From Molossus alvarezi (lineage: Eukaryota; Chordata; Mammalia; Chiroptera; Molossidae): DNA of 64,000 nt. The position numbers were made by a program, and so were the translations under genes. The DNA is taken from assembly GCA_037176705.1 (NCBI GenBank), contig CM073887.1, positions 27,903,501-27,967,500 of the forward strand, written 5' to 3'. Below, piece after piece: positions 23,668 through 34,248 of the stretch. Within the stretch, counting starts at the first letter, position 1. Each line of letters starts with the position of its first letter. The notes beneath the pieces are model-generated. The model had not been told where the DNA came from. It saw only the letters and a program-made list of their open reading frames with translations, and did no database searches.

Positions 23668-23937
23668 TACATAAAAGGTAACCCTATTCTCAGTCATTTT
23701 GTGTGCCAAATTTCACAGGTATGAAAAACTCTGCCCAAGAACAATGGATATCAATGTTGTCACCGCCCATGGATGGCATAGGTGGTAGGTTTCATATTGT
23801 AATTTATTTTCATATTGCAATTTTAAACTTACAGGCAAAAAGATTTGCAACCAATCTTTCAAAAATTCAAATGGAGAAATTTCTGTAATATTTTTATCCT
23901 GTTTTATGTCTCTTACTCATCATCATTTTCATTTTCT

Positions 23938-24412
23938 ACCGCTGCTGTAAAAAATACAACAAACTTATTGGTTCCAAACTACTCATATTTATTTTTACAG
24001 TTCTGGAGATCAGAGGTCCAAAATGGGTGTCACTGGGCTGAAATCAAACGCCAGCAGTGTGTTCCTTCTGGAGGCTCTAGGGAGCAATCTGTCCCCTTGC
24101 TTCTCCCAGCTTCTGAAGGCCATCGCATCCTTTGGCTTATGGCCTCCTTTCCTCTTCAAACCCAGTATTGGCTGATCAGGCAGTGCTCTCATCACATCAT
24201 TCACTTGCTGACCCTCTGGCCTCCCTCTTCCCATTTAAGGACCCTTGGGATTACACTGTGCCCACCCAGATGACGCAGGATAAGGTGAGATGATTCAACA
24301 ATTCCAATTCCATCTGCCACCTTACTTCTCCTTTGCCATGTAATATAAAATATGCATAGATTCTGAGAATTAGGAAGTGAACATCTTTGGGGAGACCATT
24401 GTTCCACCAGAT
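23938..24412 (-). repeat. MLT1-type MaLR LTR
   Basis: Reverse MLT1: 'ctaccgctgctgtaaaaaatac', 'acagttctggagatcagaggtccaaaatgggtgtcactgggctgaaatcaa', 'gtgttccttctggaggctctag', 'cccagcttctgaaggccatcgcatcctttggcttatggcc'. Solo. Confidence 0.88.
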
Positions 24413-25882
24413 TATATATTTTCTTTATGAAGATTTGGACATTTCCAAAAACGAACATATCTCTAGATAGGGGACAATTCTACTTTCATGTCTGGTTGAA
24501 ATGGCCTAAACCTAGGATAGAAGAGAATCTAAACCCTTGTTTATTCCCGGTTAGTGCATTTTTCAATGAGCACCAAGCCCAAGGTTGCTGGAGAAGGGCA
24601 GAGTCTAATTTTCCTGATTAGACTTTCCTGCTCTTTAGAAGAGATGCCTGTTCTCTGTGTAAAGAAAGTAATCGCTTTTAAAAATTATTATTATACATAA
24701 CTACCTATTTGCAGACACATGAGTCTCAAATAGAATGGAATATGCAATGTTTCCTGGCACATCTCCTGCACTTAGGGGGGAACACGTCAACCCTGCGAAA
24801 GGCCTAAAGCTAGTACTTTATGTTTGTAAAGAACACAACACTGGAGGCACTCCAAAAGTTTTTAGAAAACAAAGTTAACAATAGATCATTCAAAATCACT
24901 GTCTGTCTAAGTAAAGTTTAATAATATGATTCATAGGTTTGATCTCTGTGGCAAAGTCTAAATATGAATTAATCTCTGTAATTAACTTTCAGTGGAATTT
25001 CACTTTCTAAGTGTGTGCAGGTAAAACCAACAGTGGTTTATTTTTTACTGTTTTTGATAGTAACTGTTCCATTATATTGTTTTATGAGACAAGAATGCAG
25101 TGTCTAAATAGAAAAACCCTGGGCACAAATAATTTATCCCATTGAATACAAAGAGATTTCCATCAATAAATCAGAAAATCAGATTATTTTGTATGCAGGC
25201 CAGGTCCAAGCAAGACACTTATAACTACAATAAAAGCCATGATTAATGGTGTTTGAATGTCAGAAGACTGAAAATTTGACATAAATTTGTTAAATATTCA
25301 GAAACCTATAAGATAATTTATGCTTCAAACCATCATTCATTCAATACCTACTAGGGAAGTTTCTGATTTATTTGATTTTAAGTATGTCTAAAACTCTGTT
25401 AATTCATGGTATTCCTGAAAAATAAAACAACAAAAAACAAACAAACAAACAAAAAAAACCCCATGAGTTCTTACTATTGACTCAAATCTAAAAATAGTTG
25501 TTTTTACTGAAGGAGTCCTTGAAGTTGTTGCCAAGGAACCAGCTTTGGACAAGGAAGATAAAATATCATCAAAATCTCTTAGTTAAAAAGGAGAAAAACT
25601 CAGAGAAGAAGCCATTTCTTAGAAAAGCTGATATATAGTGATAACCTTTCTAAGCCTGGCCCATCCTGTACTTGTCACACCATAAAAATATCTTCTTATT
25701 CTACTCTCTGATCCATATATTCCATATTCTGATGCTTCCTGAGATGTCATTTGTTGGATTTAATAAAAATTCATGTTTCAAATGCAAAAAGCTCAGAGAA
25801 GGTTTAGAGTCCAGGGGCACAATAACACGTTCTATGTGTGATCCTTGCCCACAGGAAATTAAAATATCATGTTAGGATATAA
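24413..25882. other. no gene or recognised repeat
   Basis: AT-rich unique-looking sequence with an (AAAC)n-like tract at 25420-25458. No coding evidence. Confidence 0.5.

Positions 25883-25921
<39 letters not shown>
25883..25921 (+). repeat. (TA)n microsatellite
   Basis: Uninterrupted TA run of about 17-18 units. Confidence 0.97.
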
Positions 25922-25922
<1 letters not shown>

Positions 25923-26193
25923 GAAATAATTACATTAGTGTCTTGGTCCATATTAATTGTTATGGATGGACAGAAGAAAGAAAAGGCAACATTTGCTGGA
26001 ATCTCCAAAATTATTTATAAAAATTAATTTTTTGTTTTAAAAATGGGACAATCTGTGAAGAATTTGTACTTTTATTAACTTTCTATCTTACCAAATGCTT
26101 GCACATTGTCGGTTGGAATGATGAACTCTGTGTTGCAACTAGTAAGGGAACTTTTCTTTTCTTTCTTTCTTTTTAATTAAAAGAGCCCACCTT

Positions 26194-26476
26194 GCCCTGG
26201 CCAGTTTGGCTCAGCAGTTAGAGCATTGGCCTGAGGACTAAAGGGTCACAGGTTTGATTCCTGATCAAGGGTATGTACCAGGGTTTCAGGTTAAATCCCC
26301 GCCCAGTCAGGGTCAAGCGGGACACAGTCAATCAATGTGTCTCTCTCACACTGATGTTTCTCTCTCTCTCTCTCTCTGTCCCCCTCACTCCCTCTCTCCC
26401 TCCCCTCTTTTCATTCTATCTAAAAATCAATGGAAAAATATCCTCAGGTGAGGATTAACAAAAAATAAAATAATAA
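26194..26476 (+). repeat. Ves SINE with imperfect TSD
   Basis: Plus-strand Ves: 'gccctggccagtttggctcagc', 'aagggtcacaggtttgattcctgatcaagggtatgtacc', 'cagtcagggtcaagcgggac', long CT block, 'tctaaaaatcaatggaaaaatatcctcaggtgaggatt', A-rich tail. Flanking AAAAGAGCCCACCTTG and AAAAGAGCTAACCTTG look like a TSD with two mismatches. Its 3' tail merges into the tandem duplication that follows. Confidence 0.93.
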
Positions 26477-26648
26477 AATTAAAAATAAAAGAGCTAACCT
26501 TGCTGTAAAGTGTGTTGCCTGAAGACAGCACAAAAAATAGATAAAGGAACAACTACAAGTGTAATTAAAAATAAAAGAGCTAACCTTGCTGTAAAGTGTG
26601 TTGCCTGAAGACAGCACATAAAATAGATAAAGGAACAACTACCAGTGT
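26477..26648 (+). repeat. 86-bp tandem duplication
   Basis: Two adjacent copies with period 86 (26477-26562 and 26563-26648). They share 'aattaaaaataaaagagc', 'taaccttgctgtaaagtgtg', 'ttgcctgaagacagcac' and 'agataaaggaacaacta', and only about two mismatches are visible. Each copy starts in Ves poly-A tail plus TSD, so the duplication followed the Ves insertion. Confidence 0.93.
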
Positions 26649-26717
26649 GATTTGGTGTGGTATGGTACAGACTTGTTAAGGTGCAGATGGAGAGGTTGGG
26701 TGTGGGGAATGATTCTT

Positions 26718-26809
26718 TTTTGTTTTGTTACGTGCCCCTAGGGAACTGAACCCGGGACTCTCTGGTCCGCAGGCCAACGCTCCAACCACTGAGCCAAACC
26801 GGCCAGGGC
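26718..26809 (-). repeat. head-only Ves-derived retroposon with 15-bp TSD
   Basis: Only the tRNA-like first ~75 bp of Ves is present (ending 'gagccaaaccggccagggc' on the plus strand), joined directly at 'gttacgtgcccctag' to a T-rich tail. Both flanks read TGGGGAATGATTCTT exactly (26703-26717 and 26810-26824). This was therefore inserted as a unit and is not a decayed full-length Ves. Confidence 0.93.
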
Positions 26810-26824
26810 TGGGGAATGATTCTT

Positions 26825-27219
26825 AAATGGGTTTCTTTATGGGCTTTTCTCTGTACATACTTGCCACAAGAGAACAAAGAAGAAACGTACTGTGGGTGTT
26901 TTCTAGATGAAGGTGATGAAAGTTAAATATTGGTTGATTACATAGAAAAGGAGCCAATAGCTGTTTCAGAGACAAATTGCAGACCTTAAAATAGCGTTAA
27001 ACAGGAAGAGATTCTAGAAGCCCTTAGAGAAAGCTGGTGGTGGGGCTATTTGCCAAAGGAAGGACCAGGAAGCCACTGCTGCCTGCTGCTACTGTGAAGG
27101 GGAGTCATTGGTGATAAGTTTTCCCTCATTTCCCTTTACACTTAAAGATAACCTCACCAAGTGAACCAATCCATGGAGCCAATTACAGACGCTTCGGTTG
27201 ATAATAACAGTGTCACCTC
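26825..27219. other. no gene or recognised repeat
   Basis: Ordinary sequence, a little more GC-rich at 27030-27110. No open frame with splice support. Confidence 0.45.
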
Positions 27220-27370
27220 ATGGGGGCCTGTTATTTCCAGTCCCCACCTGGCACTGCACATAGTTATTATAATATTATTGACTATATTTCCTATGCTGTA
27301 CTTGACATCCTGTGACTATTTTTTAAACTACCAATTTGTACTTCTTAATCCCTTCCCCTTTTTCACCCTA
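27220..27370 (-). repeat. L1 3' UTR fragment
   Basis: Reverse L1 3' UTR: 'cacctggcactgcacatagttattataatattattgactatatttcctatgctgtacttgacatcctgtgac', 'aatttgtacttcttaatcccttccccttttt'. The same text occurs in the antisense 3' UTR of the L1 at 54.1 kb. Confidence 0.82.
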
Positions 27371-27910
27371 GATTTGATTCTTGTGCTAATCCTTGGGAAT
27401 TGTCAGCGACTGACAGGTGAGGAGGTCATGTTCAGGTTTGTTGGGTAAGGATGTTATGATTAGTTAGAAACATCCTTTATGGATGAGGGTATAGATATAT
27501 ACCCTCAACAATTAGAATCACTCAACAATTAGAGTTCTGGTTATACATAAATATCTGTATTCTTAACACCTAGGAGTATCTTTTACCTTGATATGGATGG
27601 AGAAATGTCAGTCTCTTAGAAGTCCACAAGGTAAAAGGCTTAGTTTAGACATGGAGACCATGATTGTTAAACAGGCCTTAGGTTCTTGGGTTATACCTGA
27701 GAAAATAGGATAATTAACAAGTCTTTGTTACTGGGGTGAGGGAGAGAAAGATGAAATGAGATTTGTCATCAATTATCCAGAAATTTGAGTGAGTCTAAAT
27801 CTAATTTAGAATTTTCTTATTTTTCTAAAGGTTAATATAGTTTATGAAAATAAATATAGTTTATTTTTTAAAATTTACAACAACTATAAATACACATGGC
27901 TTGTGTATAG
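27371..27910. other. no gene or recognised repeat
   Basis: Mixed AT-rich sequence with a short local repeat 'ctcaacaattagaatca / ctcaacaattagagttc' near 27507-27535. Confidence 0.45.
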
Positions 27911-28176
27911 GTTTTTTTTCCTCCTTTAATCCTCAACTGAGGATATGTTTTTTAAATTTTTTTTGTGCGCATTGGGTTTTAGAGAGTGAGGAAAGAAGGG
28001 AAAGAGAGAGAGGGACATCAATGTGGGAGAGAAACATTGATTGGTTGACCCCCTACTCCCCCCACCCCACATGCACCCAGATGTATAAGCTGGTTATGTG
28101 CCCTGACTGGAAATCGAACTCACAAGCTTTTACTTAATGGGACATGCTCCAACCAACGGAGCCACCTCGCCAGGGC
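27911..28176 (-). repeat. Ves SINE, diverged
   Basis: Minus Ves: 'tttaatcctcaactgaggatatg', 'gcgcattgggttttagagagtgagg', (GA)n, 'acatcaatgtgggagagaaacattgattgg', 'gtgccctgactggaaatcgaactcac', head ending 'ggagccacctcgccagggc'. A weak duplication GTGTATAG flanks it. Confidence 0.88.
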
Positions 28177-28830
28177 ATGTGTATAGTGTTTTTAAAATTT
28201 TTTAATTCTCTAGTATTAGTTTTTCATGCTCATTAAAGCGTGTTTGAATTTTCAAGGACATTCACTACTCCTGCTCTGAATAAGCACCCCTCACAGCAAG
28301 GGCGAACTTCTCCTTTCTGATCTGTTTTTCCTGTACAAATACTGCCTGTCGTTTCTGTCTCTCCAGCTCTTCCCCTTGACTTTCCCAGACCCTTGCTGAC
28401 AGAAGAAGACAGACATCACTTCACATGGCCCTTCAGATTTCTTGCCTTTTGGTAGCTCAGCTGCAGCTAACCCATATTTGAGGTTATGTGTCGGGAAGTC
28501 ACTACTTGTCAGAATGTCAACATTTCTTACATGAAAAGGTCTGGATTAATATGAGATTTGGGGGAAAATTAAAGATCAAGAATTTCTATTTAAGCTTAGG
28601 CACAGAAAGATTGGATAATGTCCTTTTCTAAGGTCACTTTACTAGTTCTCTTCAAGATATCTTAAAAATGCTAAGATAATGGTATTTCTTCTGGCACATG
28701 GCATTTATTTATTGTTGCCTATTATCAGGTTCTCTGAGACTTCATATGGCTTATCAATTAGCTAAGTTTACTGATTTTATAAAATATCATGGTCATCTTA
28801 TCACAGAACTGCATGCTTCCATAGAATTCC
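28177..28830. other. no gene or recognised repeat
   Basis: The GC-richer stretch 28255-28500 has no recognisable family or reading frame. Nothing else stands out. Confidence 0.45.
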
Positions 28831-29520
28831 TGTGTGACAGACCCCAGAGGGGTGTTATGGACAGACAGCTCCCTAAGTCAGGGGGAGCAGGTTGCCTCCA
28901 ACCTCTGTCCTTGTCTTCTCATGCAAATGAATTTATACGAGAGATTTTGATTGCATCGTGATGAAATGAATTTATTAAAACACAAAGCAAAAGACTCTAT
29001 TAAAACATTAAAGCGTGCACATTTATTAATGAAGGAAGGCAAACATAGCTGTACATCTGGCTCATGAAGCACAGACGGGCTCTCAGCTAATCTAAAGAGC
29101 GAGTGGGGGGTTTCTGCCTCATGTACCCTCCTATCTAGAAGCTTTTTACAAAAATTCCTCTGCTAGATATCCTTGTACAGATGAACTCTGAAGGTCTCCC
29201 CTTTTCTTAATTATGGCTGTCTCACAGTTTATGGGAAGTACTTGCCAATTAAATCCCAACTGCAGGCATTCTGTTTAAATAGTGGAATAAGACTGTTTCC
29301 CCCTTCTCCTTCCTCCCCACCATTTTAAGAACTTCAGGATGATTTGCACTAAGTAGTCTATGATCCCGCCTGCTTTCCCCCTTCTCTCCTGCATTTTTTT
29401 GTGAGGACAGGTTTTAACCCTTTGTTCTCCAGACAGGGCCCTGCTATAAACAGCCTGCAAAGCTTTTTTTTTGGTTTGGTTTAATTTTTCCACCTCAGTT
29501 TCCCTATTCCACTTGTCCCA
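28831..29520 (-). repeat. probable solo ERV LTR
   Basis: Read on the minus strand the block starts TGGGACAAGT and ends with ...GGGGTCTGTCACACA. It carries a TATTTAA-type box near 29275 and AATAAA-type poly-A signals near 29010-29025 and 28970, the order expected for U3-R-U5. The flanks GAATTCC (left) and GAATTTCC (right) could be a decayed target duplication. No internal retroviral sequence adjoins, and no viral protein is encoded. Family not assigned. Confidence 0.5.
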
Positions 29521-30171
29521 GAATTTCCCTAGCTTTGTATTGTCCTACAACACTTAGATATATTTTCATTTACTAGGCCAGAAAAAGAAATCATTGCTTG
29601 AATACCCATTTCACACGTAAAAAAATTAGTTTCACAAAAGCCAAGTGAGGTGTTTCAGTGAAATAACTTGAGAAGAAAATTCTAACTTAGTATTTTTTTT
29701 TTTTTTTTATAATTTGTGTGATGGCTAAGTCTATGCCTTACCAACCTGGGTTTTCAGAATACAGTCACTAAAAAACAAAAAATCAGATTGCCTATCAATG
29801 GTTGCCTTTAGATCTCTACCAGCCTATATAAGAATTTAGTCCCTCTGAAATTGTCTTACTCCTGAGAGCCTCTCAAGGAGGGAACTGTCACTCATGTGCT
29901 CAGGAAGAACCTACAAATGAAGTCATGATGCTAGTGCCTTTCAGTCCCTTCCCAGGTGAGGTCACAGTAGTGAATGACTGACTGTCTCTTACTACTGTGC
30001 GTCACCGTCACCAGCACTCTGACTCTGCTCACGTCTCTTCATCTGAGTAGACACGTCCATTTCTTAGTTTTCTCAAATACAAGGAAGACACAACTGCAAT
30101 TTTGGGGTAAGTCTATTTAAAAAATGATTAGGGATTACTAGAAAGAGAAATGTAATGCAGTGGTAACATGA
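29521..30171. other. no gene or recognised repeat
   Basis: Mixed sequence with a poly-T tract at about 29692-29709. No coding support. Confidence 0.45.
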
Positions 30172-30890
30172 ACAGTCAAACCTCTGTTTTTGAACATCTC
30201 CTATCTCCAATAATTCAATTCTCAACCAAGTTGTTCAAGGAAAAAAAATGTCTGGGTTGCTGAACAACCATTTCCTGCTGATACATCAGCATGACAAAAA
30301 GGGTCTCTCAGGCCACAAACAAAGGAGAGAAGGCTAGTCAGTTTACCACTAAAACTAGTATTGTTAACATCTCAGGAAATTGTGCTGTGAATATTTTTGT
30401 GTCTTGTTTGTTTTGCTTTTGTTGGTGACATGCATGATTAGCACAATTTTAAAACAATTAGGCCATCAAGCATGCTAATGTTGCTAAGGATGTGAAAGGA
30501 ACAATGATCACAGGCAACTGAAGAAGTAGAAAAACTGTTGTTGATTTGGCTAAACCAAAAGCAGTTAGTCTGTGACACCATTTTGGAGGTAATGACATGT
30601 GAAAAGGGTAAGACTCTGCATGCTGACTTCCGAAAAGACTCCCCTGGAATGAGTGCTGAAAGTGATTCATTTAAGGCTCGTAGGCAGTGGTTTGATAAAT
30701 TCTAGAAAAGAAGTGTTGATTATAGATTAAGTAATACATTAGCCATGTATTGTATCATTTGGGGGCCTGGAACAAATTAATCCAATTTACATTATTTCTA
30801 ATGGGAAAAAAAAAGGATTCGATTTTCCAACAAATTGCTTTTCACACAGACTTCAGAATGAATTAAGCTTAAGAACCAAGGTTCCACTGT
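30172..30890 (+). mobile_element. second Tigger/pogo relic with CENP-B-type domain remnant
   Basis: The left end 'acagtcaaacctctgtttttgaacatc' and the reverse complement of the right end ('tacagtggaaccttggttcttaagc') form diverged inverted repeats. Just inside the right end, 'ggaacaaattaatccaatttacattatttctaatggg' is typical of this Tigger group. The middle (about 30500-30700) translates on the plus strand to a broken CENP-B-type helix-turn-helix fragment with DSFKARRQWFDKF, with a stop codon after it. At about 720 bp it is a non-autonomous deletion form. Confidence 0.72.
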
Positions 30891-32547
30891 AACTGACTGT
30901 ATAGAGTTGGTTCCCACAGAAAGCAGGTGTACCTGCAAGGTCTATTTTAAGCACGCGCCTATACGTCTCAATCTGGCCTACCCCGATATGGCAAGTATTC
31001 CAAACCCGCTACCACCGTTGGTTCTCCAAGAATGCCTCCACCTCAAAGTCCAGGCCCACTGCTTAGGAGTGACTCCAGTCTTCAGGGTCAGGGGAAGAAT
31101 TAAATATACTAAACAGGTACAATGTCTAGCTTAGGCTTCTCTGTCATCAATTTGTCATTTTATTTAGTAAATGAAATTCAGATATTTCATAGTGTGGTGA
31201 CTGCAAAATTTAATTAGCCCATCGATACAGGTTCAGCTTGTATTTAGGAGTTCTGTTTTCCAGGATTAAAATAATAATAAAAAAGTTTACAATTATAGAA
31301 AGAAAAGAAAAACTAGATCATGTCAGAGATCAGCAAAAAAGTAAGCTAGATGAAAAAGAACTTTATATGAGACTATAAGAAAATTTCTTACTTGGTCCAG
31401 TAAGTCCTCTAATAAACATGAAAACACCTCCCCTTCTTCCCACAGTTAGTTCACTAGCTACTTGCTGTCACTGTAGCAATTTGACCCCAAGCAGTCTTTG
31501 TTGGCATTGCCATTACTACAGCTAGAAACACCTGGAGGAACTTAGTAAGCAAGGAGTGAAGCAATGGCTATACATTTCAGAAATCACCGCCAGGGACAGG
31601 TGTGATTCCACGCCCACCGTGTGCTTGCTTCATGATAACTTCCTCAAAACCACCCTGTAGGAACTGGCTACAATCATTTCTTCTAAGTTGTTGTCGTTTG
31701 TTTTTCTTTTTTTTAAATCTGTAGCCTAAAGATTCTCGTTTTATCACAATAAGGAAAACTATTTCCCAGAGATCTGGAAATAGTACAAAAGATTAGATAC
31801 AAGAATGTAATTTACCTTTTCATTGTTAATGATGTACTTTGTTAAACATAGTTCTTACAATTAAAATATTGAACTTGTTTCTTTTTTATTGTGACATATT
31901 TTATGAGGAATACATATTTTGACATATTCTGCAAAAGGAAAAAAAGCTATTGGCCCACTGAACCTTAGGCATAGCGTTTGGCTGAGGAATCTGAAACTTA
32001 AAAACCATTAATATTGTGAAAGCAGGTTGATACCTGAATTTTCCTCACTATCATTAAAAAATAATCACTCTGCTGATGTTGCATGAAAGATATTGCCATG
32101 TATTTTATCATCAAGTTTTATCTGTCATATTCTATTATAATAACATAGAAATATATTAACATAATTATTTTATTGAGACTATTTCTCTTTTTGACATATT
32201 CTTGAGTTTCAGTCTAATAAGTAACATAGTTGTCTATTAAGACAAAACAAAATCTTAAGGAAAGTCCTGACAACTTTAAAGTTAGGAAATGTATCAGAAT
32301 TAATAGAAAGCAGATGCCACTGGCAAAAATTATAATACTTAGTTCAGTAATGAGAACTATGAAAGTTGACTGGAATGGAAATAAAAATAATGGCACTAAA
32401 ACAGCAGTCTTTAACTAAACTGAAATTTGTCATATGATTTAAATCTCACAATAAAATTTTTAGTTTTTTTTAGATGTGAACATATCTAGACAATTAGTTC
32501 CTTTCATTTGTTTAGGGGCCCAATAAGACTGTAATATAAGTCTTACT
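30891..32547. other. no gene or recognised repeat
   Basis: AT-rich sequence. A 75-codon plus-strand ORF (30907-31134) in the least AT-rich part shows no domain or clear splice sites. Confidence 0.45.
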
Positions 32548-32736
32548 GCCTTGGCCAGGCAGCACAGTTGGTTAGAGCATTGTCCCAATAACACCAAGGT
32601 CCAGTATGTCAAGGTTGTGGGTTTGATCCTAGGTCAGGGCACATACAGAATCAAACAATGAGTGTATAAGTCAATGTAACAACAAATCAATGTTTCTTTC
32701 TCCCTCTCTCCCTCCTCCTCTATCCCTCTGAAATCA

Positions 32737-32780
<44 letters not shown>
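32548..32780 (+). repeat. variant tRNA-headed SINE (Ves-related)
   Basis: The head 'ccttggccaggcagcacagttggttagagcattgtccc' and 'gtgggtttgatcctaggtcagggcacatac' differ from the standard Ves ('ggtttggctcag...'). The body 'aacaatgagtgtataagtcaatgtaacaacaaatcaatg' matches the copy at 63.85 kb. This is a second SINE subfamily. The tail holds a (GT)n tract. Confidence 0.82.
32739..32778 (+). repeat. (GT)n microsatellite in SINE tail
   Basis: About 19 GT units directly after 'tctgaaatcaatat', in the position where the A-rich SINE tail normally lies. Confidence 0.97.
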
Positions 32781-32781
<1 letters not shown>

Positions 32782-34175
32782 GCTGTTAAATTCTCCTTCC
32801 CAGAGATATCTGGGTAATTGAGATAGTTATGTGTCAAAAGCTAGTGCTCATGGTCCCACAGCTGTAGAACAACATATTTTTTTAGACATAGCTAGCCTAT
32901 ATCATAATACTGCATTCTTCATGCCCCTCTTCTTTTCCATGTCACGTAGATTACCTTCTGTGATAATGCTTGTTCCTAGGGAAATAAAGTAGCTAATAAT
33001 CACATGGAGTAGTTATACGGAGTGAATAAGCACCAGCATAGAGCATACAATTGGCTTGCTTCTGAAGATGAGAACAGATTTTTTAAATTTTTGCTTGTAA
33101 TCTATTGCAGCTTACATCTCTTTAGTTACTTGGATCTCTGTCCTGTATTCTGACCTTCCATTGGCTGCTATGGTTTTATGAATCCCCATGCCTTCCCAGA
33201 TTGAGCATGACTCCTTTTTTACGTCTTACAAATAACTCCTACAAGTCTAGGATGCTGATGGCTTGATATTCAGGGCAGGTGGAGTGAATTACAACATAAA
33301 GAAAAGAAATAATGAAAATGAAAATGTGTTGTTAAATAATAAGTATCCAGGAGAAAAAAGAATTCTTTACACTGCATGGGGTGTCCTCTCACAGAAATAC
33401 TTACGTTCTCAATTTGATAGAGGACTCATCAGATTCTTGTAACTTTTCTAGGCAGAACACTTTATTTCTTTTTTGGTAGTCTTGCTTTAAAAATTATGCT
33501 CCAGGATCACTCTGAGTGAAAGAAACAAAGCCAGTTACAGTCCCTTCCCAAAGACCATCTGTTCCAAATTTTCACTACCAGCCACATGAAGACCAAACAG
33601 ATCTTTGAAATTATAGTTGTTTTCTTTTTTTGATGTGCCAGAATAATATTAAAAGCAAGTCTTTCCACTTCCACTACCTTTAAGGATTGAGGAAATTGTT
33701 AATGATATTGATCTTTACTTATGTGGGACTATATTACTCTATGTAAATTATATATCTGTCACATTATATATGAATATATAAATACAGTAATCTGTATTAA
33801 AAGTTTATATAATTACATTATATTAACATTTTATATATTTATGTATATAATATGTAGTCATATGTATATATTCATGTATATATGTATAGATATACTAATA
33901 ATTAATATAATTATTTCAACAACAGAGAACTTTTTTTTTCTGAATTATCTTGGAAATAATTTTGGCACCATATAAAAATGCATTCTAACCTTATAATTGT
34001 ATATCAAATATACCTTTATATACTTTCAAACAGATGTAGTCTTTCTACTTATCCTTGGGTTTAAGTAGAAAAATGATTTTAGCTAGATTTTAAAGAATCT
34101 AGATGCCTGGAGTAGACCTCTAAACATTCTGATTTGTTGGAACTGAGAAAAGACTCAAGCATCTCCACTTTTATT
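32781..34175. other. AT-rich, no gene
   Basis: Contains a TATA/ATAT-rich stretch at 33730-33930 that gives a low-complexity 84-codon ORF. No functional signal. Confidence 0.5.
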
Positions 34176-34248
34176 TATTTATTTATTTTTTATTTTTTAT
34201 TTTTTTAACTCTTCTTTATTGTTGAATGTAGTAGACGTTTCTCCTTTT
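34176..34248 (-). repeat. tiny L1 3'-end insertion
   Basis: A T-rich tail with ATTT units is followed by 'cttctttattgttgaatgtag...gtttctcctttt', the start of the bat L1 3' end in minus orientation. A short duplication (CACTTTTA-like) flanks it. 5'-truncated to about 70 bp. Confidence 0.65.

Noticed and set aside
33721..33975. 84-codon ORF rich in Ile/Tyr
   Set aside because: Translation of a TATA-rich low-complexity tract.
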